Shown: positions 9,378 through 15,300 of the stretch, in pieces
Numbering within the stretch: position 1 is the stretch's first letter
Layout of the letters: the number at the start of each line of letters is the position of its first letter
NCBI GenBank assembly: GCA_018970825.1
Contig: JAGWVP010000008.1
Location: forward strand, 1 to 16,673
DNA from: a bacterium
GTDB taxonomy: Bacteria > Desulfobacterota > Binatia > UBA12015
Length of the DNA: 16,673 nt
Direction: 5' to 3'
Notes under the pieces: generated by a model
What the model saw: the letters and a program-made list of their open reading frames with translations, nothing else
Database searches by the model: none
What the model was told of the DNA's origin: nothing
Translations under genes and position numbers: made by a program

Positions 9378-9393
9378 ACGACGGAGACAGAGC

Positions 9394-10425
9394 ATGGCGA
9401 TCCGCATCGGCATCAACGGTTTCGGCCGCATCGGCCGCCTCTTCTACCGCGCCGCCTCCGAGCGGGGCTTCGAGATCGTCGCGGTGAACGACCTCGTGCC
9501 GTCGGACAACCTCTCCTATCTCCTGAAGTACGACACGATGCACCGCCGCTTCACGCTCGGCGGCAAGCCGGCGGACGTGACGCACTCCGACGACGGCTTC
9601 TCCGTGAACGGCAGGAAGACCCTGACGCTGTCGGAGCGCGACCCGGCCGCTCTTCCCTGGAAGAAGCTCGGCGTGCAGTACGTGCTCGAGTCGACCGGGC
9701 TCTTCACCGAGTTCGAGAAGGCGAAGCTCCACCTCGACGCGGGTGCGCGCCGCGTCGTGATCTCGGCGCCGACGAAGAGCGGCGAGGACCAGGTCCGCAC
9801 CTTCTGCCTCGGCGTGAACAGCGGCGAGTACGACCGGGCGAAGGACGTCGTCATCTCGAACGCGAGCTGCACGACGAACTGCCTCGCCCCGGTCGCGAAG
9901 GTGCTGAACGATTCCTTCGGGATCGACGAGGGGCTCATGACCACCGTCCACGCGGCGACCGCGACGCAGCCGACGCAGGACGGGCCGAGCCGCAAGGACT
10001 GGCGCGGCGGCCGCAACGCCTACCAGAACATCATCCCGGCGGCGACGGGTGCCGCGAAGGCCGTGACGCTGTGCATCCCCGCTTTGAAGGGCAAGCTGAC
10101 CGGCATGGCGTTCCGCGTGCCGACCGCCGACGTGTCCGTCGTCGACCTGACCTTCCGCACCTCCAGGCCGACCAGTCTCGCCAGGATCAACGAGGCGATG
10201 AAGGCGGCGGCCGCCGGTCCGCTGAAAGGCGTGCTCGCCTACACCGACGAGGAGGTCGTCTCGAGCGACTTCCTCGGCGATCGCCACAGCAGCATCTTCG
10301 ACGCCGCGGCCGGCATCGAGCTGAACGACCGCTTCTTCAAGGTCGTGAGCTGGTACGACAACGAGTGCGGCTACGCGAACCGCTGCGTCGACATGATCGA
10401 GATGATGGCGAAGCGCGACGCCTAG
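9394..10425 (+). CDS. gap: Glyceraldehyde-3-phosphate dehydrogenase, type I
   Basis: It oxidises glyceraldehyde 3-phosphate to 1,3-bisphosphoglycerate with NAD and phosphate. It is a 343-residue cytoplasmic enzyme, a normal length for a tetrameric GAPDH. The Rossmann motif INGFGRIGR is at 7-15, and the acidic residue after the second strand (VNDL, Asp33) favours NAD over NADP. The catalytic site is SNASCTTNC with Cys159, the assisting His is His186 in TTVHAATATQ, and KDWRGGRNA and FRVPTADVSVVDLT are standard. ERDP and the C-terminal SWYDNECGYANR complete the family pattern. The start is ATG 9394 with GGAG seven bases upstream and a predicted promoter at 9288-9316. The TAG stop shares the CTAG at 10422-10425 with the stop of the convergent glucanotransferase gene. 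A gluconeogenic role is equally possible from sequence alone. Confidence 0.97.
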   Translation: MAIRIGINGFGRIGRLFYRAASERGFEIVAVNDLVPSDNLSYLLKYDTMHRRFTLGGKPADVTHSDDGFSVNGRKTLTLSERDPAALPWKKLGVQYVLESTGLFTEFEKAKLHLDAGARRVVISAPTKSGEDQVRTFCLGVNSGEYDRAKDVVISNASCTTNCLAPVAKVLNDSFGIDEGLMTTVHAATATQPTQDGPSRKDWRGGRNAYQNIIPAATGAAKAVTLCIPALKGKLTGMAFRVPTADVSVVDLTFRTSRPTSLARINEAMKAAAAGPLKGVLAYTDEEVVSSDFLGDRHSSIFDAAAGIELNDRFFKVVSWYDNECGYANRCVDMIEMMAKRDA

Positions 10426-11954
10426 CTCGCGGATCCCGCGGCGCGCCCCTCGCGCGCCGCGGGCCAGCGGTCGTACGTCGTCGCCGCCTCGGCGAGTCGC
10501 GCCGCGTGGGCGTCGGTCGCGGCCCCCGGGGCCATGCGCCACGTCCAGTTGCCGCTCGGCGACGCGGGGACGTTCATGCGGGCCTCGCTGCCGAGCCCGA
10601 GCACGTCCTGCATCGGGACGATCGCGACGTCGGCGACCGAGCCCATCGCGGCGCGAACGAGGTCCCACGCGATGTCCTCCCCGCTGCGGGCGAGATAGCG
10701 CTGGACGAAGGAGCGCTCCCCCGGAGCCAGCGACGCGAACCACCCCCGGGTGGTGTCGTTGTCGTGGGTGCCGGTGTAGACGACGAAGCGGCGCTCGTGG
10801 GCGTGCGGCAGGAACGGGTTCGCCGGATCGCCCGAGAAGGCGAACTGCAGCACCTTCATGCCGGCCTGCGCATGGAGGTCGCGCAGCGCCTCGACCTCGG
10901 GCGTGATCGCGCCGAGGTCCTCGGCGACGATCGGAAGCGGCCGTCCGATCGCGCGACCGAGGGCCTCGAAGAGGGCGTCGCCGGGTCCGGGGCGCCACTC
11001 GCCCCGCAGCGCGTCCCGGTCGCCGGCGGGGACGTGCCAGGCGCGCGAGAAGCCGATGAAGTGGTCGATGCGGACGACGTCGACGAGTTCGAGCATGGCG
11101 CGGAGACGCGCGATCCACCAGGAGTATCCGTCGCGCGCCATCGCCTCCCAGTCGTACAGCGGGTTGCCCCAGAGCTGCCCGGTCGGGCTGAAGTAGTCGG
11201 GGGGCACGCCGGCGACGAAGGTCGGCCGTCCGTTCGCGTCGAACAGGAACTGGCCGGGCCGGCTCCAGGCGTCGCAACTGTCGTCCGCGACGAAGATCGG
11301 GACGTCGCCCACGAGCCGGACCCCGACGGCGGCGGCGTGCGCGCGGAGTCGGGCCCACTGCCGGAAGAACGCGAACTGCCGAAATCGTGCGCGGTCGATC
11401 GAGGGCGCGAGGCGTGCTCGGGCCTCGGCGAGCGCCGACGCATCGCGCGTGCGCAGGGCTTCGGGCCACTCGCGCCAGGAACGCGAGCCGTGCGCCTCGC
11501 GGAGCGCAGCGAAGGTGGCCCAGTCTTCGAGCCACGCGCCGTGACGGGCGACGAACTCGTCGAACTCTCCCGCGAGCGGGGTCGGCCGCCGCGCGAAGAA
11601 GCGCTCGGCCGCGCGGTCGAGCAGCGGCTCCTTGCTCCGAGCGACGGCCTCGAACTCGACGCGGTCGTCCCGGAGGCCCGGCCCCGGTGCGAGGTCGCCC
11701 CGGTCGAGGAGTCCCTCGTCCGCGAGGTCGGCCGGGTCGACCAGCAGCGCGTTGCCCGCGAAGGCGGACAGCCCCTGGTAGGGCGAGTCGCCGAAACCGG
11801 TCGGGCCGAGCGGCAGGACCTGCCAGATCGACTGCCGCGCGCGGACGAGGAAGTCGACGAACCCCCGTGCCTCGCGGCCGATCCCGCCGATGCCGAACGG
11901 GCCCGGGAGGGAAGTCGGATGCAGCAGGATGCCGCTCGATCGGCCAAGCCTCAT
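10422..11954 (-). CDS. malQ: 4-alpha-glucanotransferase (amylomaltase, GH77)
   Basis: It transfers alpha-1,4-glucan segments between maltodextrins and can release glucose, linking glycogen or maltose breakdown to glycolysis. I place the start at the ATG whose complement ends at 11954, because GH77 proteins begin with RSSGILLHPTSLPGPFGIG a few residues in. An open extension of 73 codons upstream is Arg-rich and looks like non-coding sequence. This gives 510 residues, normal for bacterial MalQ without the extra N-terminal domain of the E. coli enzyme. Catalytic residues: nucleophile Asp297 in VRIDHF, acid/base Glu345 in AEDLG, and Asp398 in GTHDND. Other GH77 signatures are WQVLPLGPTG (44-53), DVPIFVADDSCDAW (217-230) and GVPPDYFSPTGQLWGNPLY (249-267). 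The ribosome site is weak. A perfect hairpin (10435-10463) lies inside the last codons, and the stop overlaps that of GAPDH. Confidence 0.95.
   Translation of the reverse strand: MRLGRSSGILLHPTSLPGPFGIGGIGREARGFVDFLVRARQSIWQVLPLGPTGFGDSPYQGLSAFAGNALLVDPADLADEGLLDRGDLAPGPGLRDDRVEFEAVARSKEPLLDRAAERFFARRPTPLAGEFDEFVARHGAWLEDWATFAALREAHGSRSWREWPEALRTRDASALAEARARLAPSIDRARFRQFAFFRQWARLRAHAAAVGVRLVGDVPIFVADDSCDAWSRPGQFLFDANGRPTFVAGVPPDYFSPTGQLWGNPLYDWEAMARDGYSWWIARLRAMLELVDVVRIDHFIGFSRAWHVPAGDRDALRGEWRPGPGDALFEALGRAIGRPLPIVAEDLGAITPEVEALRDLHAQAGMKVLQFAFSGDPANPFLPHAHERRFVVYTGTHDNDTTRGWFASLAPGERSFVQRYLARSGEDIAWDLVRAAMGSVADVAIVPMQDVLGLGSEARMNVPASPSGNWTWRMAPGAATDAHAARLAEAATTYDRWPAAREGRAAGSAS
10435..10463. 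terminator. Perfect 12-bp hairpin at the convergent GAPDH/glucanotransferase ends
   Basis: CCCGCGGCGCGC (10435-10446), a five-base loop, and the exact complement (10452-10463) form an all-GC 12-bp stem, starting ten bases after the GAPDH stop. It lies within the last 14 codons of the glucanotransferase gene on the other strand. There is no T-run on the GAPDH side, so intrinsic termination is unproven. It may be a bidirectional pause, a Rho-assisted terminator or a 3'-end stabiliser. Confidence 0.45.
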
Positions 11955-12187
11955 CGTCGGATTTCCCGGGCGGACCGGGCCCCGCCGAGGCCGGCGGCGC
12001 ACCGTTTCTCTCCCCGCCCTCGCACGGCCTATAGCAGCGCGTCGGCGAGGCCCGCGAGCCCGGAGCGGTGCCCCGCTGCGCGACGCCCCGCCCCCGGCTT
12101 GACCGCGTCGCGCCTGCGGGGCAACCTTCGCCGAGTCCTCGCCCCGACCCGGGTGCCCGAGGCATCGTGTCAACCAAGGAGGATTGG
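11955..12187. promoter_or_regulatory. Divergent intergenic region between glucanotransferase and DsbA-like genes
   Basis: These 233 bp separate two divergent genes and must hold both promoters unless one lies further upstream. Facing the DsbA-like gene there is TTGACC at 12099-12104, but no good -10 stands 17-18 bp later. CCTATAGC at 12028-12035 is the only AT-containing -10-like word and lacks a -35 on either strand. A strong Shine-Dalgarno, AAGGAGGA (12176-12183), precedes the DsbA-like ATG. I see no operator-like inverted repeat that I trust. Confidence 0.3.
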
Positions 12188-13012
12188 ATGTTTCTTCGAA
12201 TCGCCGTCGCCGCGGGCCTGCTCGCCTTCGCCGGGACCGCTCTTGCCGACGACAACGAGACCCTCATCAAGTACTACCGCAAGAAGAACAATCTTCCGCC
12301 GTCCGCGACGATCTCCGTCTCCGACGTGAAGGAGTCGGCGATCAAGGGCGCGAAGCAGGGCACCCTGAACGTCGGCGGCCAGAAGGTCGGCTTCGTCGCC
12401 TCGCCCGACCTCCGCTACGTCGTCTTCGGAGAGCTCGACGACGTGACGATCGACCCGTCGAAGGCGGTGATGGAGAAGATCTCGCTCTCCGGCGAGCCCT
12501 TCAAGGGCGGCAAGGACGCGAAGGTCACGATCATCGAGTACTCGGACTTCCAGTGCCCGTTCTGCACCAAGGGCTACAACACGATCGAGAACGAGGTCCT
12601 GAAGTCCTACGGCGACAAGGTGAAGTTCTACTACAAGCACTACCCGCTGCCGTTCCACCCGTGGGCCGAGCCCGCCGCGATCGCCTACGAGTGCCTGAAG
12701 CAGCAGAACGCCGAGGCGGCCTGGGGCGCCTACAAGGGCTACTTCGAGAACCAGAAGGACGTGACGCCGGAGAACGTGAAGGACAAGGCGCTCGAGTACG
12801 CGGGCGACAAGAAGGTCGACAAGGCCAAGTTCGACGACTGCTTCACGAACAAGAAGACCAAGGCCAAGATCGACGCCGACAAGGCCGAGGCCGCCAAGCT
12901 CGGCATCTCCGGCACCCCCTCGTTCGTCATCAACGGCCGCCAGCTGAAGGGCGCGCAGCCGCCGGACCGCTTCAAGGCGGTCATCGACGACGAGTTGAGC
13001 TCCGCGAAGTAA
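12188..13012 (+). CDS. Exported DsbA-family thiol:disulfide oxidoreductase with CPFC active site
   Basis: The start is ATG 12188, five bases after the excellent ribosome site AAGGAGGA, giving 274 residues. The frame stays open upstream, but that part has no such site. Residues 1-20 are a Sec signal peptide (MFLRIAVAAG...GTALA, cleavage before DD), so it acts in the periplasm or cell envelope. Residues 21-100 form a small N-terminal region (about 22-90, ending RYVVFGELDDVT) recalling the dimerisation domain of DsbC/DsbG. The thioredoxin-fold domain has EYSDFQCPFC (117-126) with Cys123-Pro-Phe-Cys126 and the cis-Pro loop GTPSF (Pro244). A further pair, Cys169 and Cys218, is common in the Thioredoxin_4 subgroup. 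It is rich in Lys, and codons are more uniform (AAG, AAC, TTC) than in its neighbours, suggesting high expression. It could be an oxidase (DsbA) or an isomerase/reductase. A strong hairpin follows at 13035. Confidence 0.93.
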   Translation: MFLRIAVAAGLLAFAGTALADDNETLIKYYRKKNNLPPSATISVSDVKESAIKGAKQGTLNVGGQKVGFVASPDLRYVVFGELDDVTIDPSKAVMEKISLSGEPFKGGKDAKVTIIEYSDFQCPFCTKGYNTIENEVLKSYGDKVKFYYKHYPLPFHPWAEPAAIAYECLKQQNAEAAWGAYKGYFENQKDVTPENVKDKALEYAGDKKVDKAKFDDCFTNKKTKAKIDADKAEAAKLGISGTPSFVINGRQLKGAQPPDRFKAVIDDELSSAK

Positions 13013-13034
13013 CCGGCGAACCCGTCGACGCGGT

Positions 13035-13080
13035 GCGGCCGCGCCGGGGCCTTCGGGCCTCCGGCGCGGCCGCTTCTCGT
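13035..13080 (+). terminator. Strong UUCG-loop hairpin terminator after the DsbA-like gene
   Basis: The arms 13035-13051 and 13056-13073 pair over 17 bp with one bulged T, closed by a TTCG tetraloop, one of the most stable RNA loops. The stem starts 22 bases after the stop codon and is followed by TTCTCGT, a weak pyrimidine tract. It is most likely an intrinsic or semi-intrinsic terminator that separates this gene from the next one. Confidence 0.8.
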
Positions 13081-13093
13081 GCGGGCCCGCACC

Positions 13094-13513
13094 ATGTCGG
13101 ATCGCGAGCAGGTTCTCGCCGCCAACGCGGCGTTCTACCGGGCGTTCACCGAACGCGACCCGGTCGCGATGGAGAGCCTCTGGTCGGCGACCGACCAGGT
13201 TCTCTGCGTCCATCCCGGGTGGCGTGCGCTCCACGGTCGCGACGAGGTGCTCGCGAGCTGGTTCGCGATCCTCGCGAACCCCGAGGCGCCTCGGGTCTCC
13301 TGTCGTGACGAGGAAGTCCGCGTCCACGGCGACCTCGCCTTCGTCCTCTGCATCGAGGACCTGCCGGGAGGCGAGATGTCGGCGACCAACGTCTTCGCGC
13401 GCGAGGACGGCGACTGGCGCCTCGTGCACCACCACGCCGGTCCGATCGCCTCGGAGTCGGAGGACGAGGAGCCCGACGAGCCCGACGAAACGCCGACCGG
13501 CTTCCTGAACTGA
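13094..13513 (+). CDS. NTF2/SnoaL-like small protein with acidic C-terminal tail
   Basis: I choose ATG 13094 (139 residues). An in-frame GTG at 13079 would add five residues but falls only six bases after the terminator stem. No clear ribosome site is visible for either. The pattern DREQVLAANAAFYRAFTERD, LWSATDQVLCVHPGW, ALHGRDEVLASWFAIL and NVFAREDGDWRLVHHHAGPI is typical of the nuclear transport factor 2/SnoaL-like cone fold (ketosteroid isomerase superfamily). This fold includes isomerases, cyclases and many proteins of unknown role. His40, Trp43 and the HHH at 112-114 line the usual pocket region. The last 20 residues are very acidic (SESEDEEPDEPDE), which is not part of the fold. No signal peptide is present, so it should be cytoplasmic. 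Its start just beyond a terminator implies its own promoter or read-through. I cannot assign a reaction. Confidence 0.85.
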   Translation: MSDREQVLAANAAFYRAFTERDPVAMESLWSATDQVLCVHPGWRALHGRDEVLASWFAILANPEAPRVSCRDEEVRVHGDLAFVLCIEDLPGGEMSATNVFAREDGDWRLVHHHAGPIASESEDEEPDEPDETPTGFLN

Positions 13514-13553
13514 TTCGGGAGCCCGGCCGCCGAGGTCGGGTCGACGGGCGCCG

Positions 13554-13568
13554 CGGGCCGCGGGCCCG
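13554..13568. other. Short GC hairpin in the gap before the two-domain protein
   Basis: CGGGCC and GGCCCG flank a three-base loop within the 120-bp gap that follows the NTF2-like gene. No T-run follows. It could contribute to termination of the NTF2-like transcript but is weak evidence. I see no recognisable promoter in this gap. Confidence 0.2.
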
Positions 13569-13633
13569 ACCGGCGGCGTCCGACCGAACGCCGCGGGTCG
13601 ACAGCCTCCCGGGGCGACGATAGGCCGAAGGAC

Positions 13634-15235
13634 GTGGATGCGATCGTGCGCCTCGGCCGCGGGCCGCTCGTCGTCGTGGCGCCGCACGGCGGCACGAGCG
13701 CCCGCGACCTGCTCGAGCCGCCGGATCGCCCGGTCCGGTCGAACGACCTCCATACCGCGGACCTGGCCCTGCAACTCGCCGAGCGCGTCGATGCGAGCCT
13801 GGTCGCGAACGGGGAGGTCGACCGGAACCGGGTCGACCTGAACCGCATCGACGAGGTCGCGACGCGGGCGCCGTGGCTCTTCGAGAAGCTCGCCGAACTG
13901 GTCGACGGGGCGCTCGCCGCGCACGGTCGGGCCGAGGTCTTCTTCGTGCACGGCTGGCACGTGGTCCAGCCGCGCTGCGACGTGGGCGTCGGCGCGCGGT
14001 TCGCGAGCGTGCGTGCGGCCCCGACGGATCGTCTCACGGTCGGCGAGCGCTATCTTCGCGATCGCCTCGATGTCTTTCGCGAGGCCTGCCTCCGCATCGG
14101 CGTCGACGCGGCCTTCGGCGACCGATGGCCGGGCGCGCATCCCAACAACGTGCTGCAGGTGTTCCGGCGCTCCTGCGATCGTGGGTTCGAGGGTGCCGCG
14201 GGCCGCCTCGCGGCCGCGGCGCGTTCGGGGCGCGTCGAGGCGGTCCAGCTCGAGCTCGGTGCCGCCCTGCGCTGGCCGGGTGCACCGCGCGAGGCCTTCG
14301 TCGATGCATTCGCCGCGACGCTCGGATCGCCCGCGGCCGCGTCGAGGCGGGAGAGCCCGGCCGACGACGTCGCGGAACGCGGTCGCGGGACGGACGAGCG
14401 TCGTGCCCTCGGACTCCGCCTGTTCGATCCCGCCTCGGGCCCCGCGGGACTCGGACTCGTGGCGGGCGTCGGGCCGATGCCGGGCGGTCGCCTCGGGGGC
14501 CGACTCCTCCTCTTCCCGGGATCGCAGCGCCTCGTCCTGTTCACCGGCGAGCAGCGTGGCGGGCCGGCGGGAAGCGTGGGTGCTCTCCGGGTCGAGCGGG
14601 ACCCCGACGGTCTCCGCCTCGGTTTTCGCGGGCACGCGCTCGCGGCGCCCGACGCCCGGGATCACTTCCGGAGCGAGCGGGCGCAGCTCCGGGCGAGGGT
14701 CGTGCCGGTGTCCGTCGACGTCCGGCTCGACGACGCGGGGCACGGGTTCGGGCTCGCCGTCGGTCGCGTGGAGATCGACGGCGAGGTCCTCGTCGTGAAA
14801 GCCGGTGGTTTCTCCGGGGTTCCGTGGGGAGGGGGCGTCGACGGGCCGCCGCTGCCCGAGACCCGCGTCGCGACGGCGACCGATCGCGCGGAAGGGCTCT
14901 CGTTCCGCGTGCGCGACGGGCTCCTCGCGGGGTTTCGCCACGGCGCGCCCGGGGCGCCCGCCGAGCCGGTCCGGGGAGTCGCTCGTCGACCGGGTTCCCG
15001 GCCGGGCGAGCTCGACCTGGAGGTCGAGGGCGGCCCGCTTCGCTTCGAGCCGCGCTGCCACCTGGCCTGGCTGCGAAGCGGGCCCGACGGCCGCCATGCC
15101 ACGGTCACGGTCGGCGTGCTCGCCCGCGACCCCGCGAGCGGAGCCCCGGGCGGGGGGATCTTCGAGCACGTCGAGCCCCGCGAGAGCGCGCCTCGGGAAA
15201 AGACCGGGTTGCCCGCCGGTTCGAAGGTTCCATGA
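13634..15235 (+). CDS. Two-domain protein: N-formylglutamate amidohydrolase-like N-terminus, unrecognised beta-rich C-terminus
   Basis: The 533 residues start at GTG 13634. GTG 13646 is an alternative, since GAAGGA at 13627-13632 is too close to the first. Codon-position composition is clearly coding. Residues 8-225 resemble the N-formylglutamate amidohydrolase/zinc-peptidase-like family: APHGG (16-20, His18), NDLHTADLA (37-45), NRVDLNR (65-71), VHGW (105-108) and VQLELGAALR (204-213), which stand where metal and substrate residues are found. That family hydrolyses N-formyl or N-acyl amino acids in, for example, histidine degradation. No other hut gene is present, so the substrate is open. 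Residues 230-533 hold a Gly-rich, beta-strand-rich region (GRLLLFPGSQRLVLFTGEQR, GRVEIDGEVLVVKAGGFSG) that I do not recognise. There is no signal peptide. Its TGA (15233-15235) overlaps an ATG in the protease frame. Confidence 0.8.
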   Translation: MDAIVRLGRGPLVVVAPHGGTSARDLLEPPDRPVRSNDLHTADLALQLAERVDASLVANGEVDRNRVDLNRIDEVATRAPWLFEKLAELVDGALAAHGRAEVFFVHGWHVVQPRCDVGVGARFASVRAAPTDRLTVGERYLRDRLDVFREACLRIGVDAAFGDRWPGAHPNNVLQVFRRSCDRGFEGAAGRLAAAARSGRVEAVQLELGAALRWPGAPREAFVDAFAATLGSPAAASRRESPADDVAERGRGTDERRALGLRLFDPASGPAGLGLVAGVGPMPGGRLGGRLLLFPGSQRLVLFTGEQRGGPAGSVGALRVERDPDGLRLGFRGHALAAPDARDHFRSERAQLRARVVPVSVDVRLDDAGHGFGLAVGRVEIDGEVLVVKAGGFSGVPWGGGVDGPPLPETRVATATDRAEGLSFRVRDGLLAGFRHGAPGAPAEPVRGVARRPGSRPGELDLEVEGGPLRFEPRCHLAWLRSGPDGRHATVTVGVLARDPASGAPGGGIFEHVEPRESAPREKTGLPAGSKVP

Positions 15236-15300
15236 TGGGAGTGCGTCCATCTGGGTGGGCGAACCGGGGCCGGGTGCGGGAATCGGCGGGAGGCGGGAGC

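Noticed and set aside
11955..12173. 73-codon N-terminal extension of the glucanotransferase
   Set aside because: It is Arg/Gly-rich without domain character. GH77 proteins start at the ATG ending at 11954, and the stretch lies in the intergenic region.
12068..12187. 40-codon extension of the DsbA-like protein
   Set aside because: The ATG at 12188 has an excellent ribosome site and begins a complete signal peptide. The extension would bury that signal.
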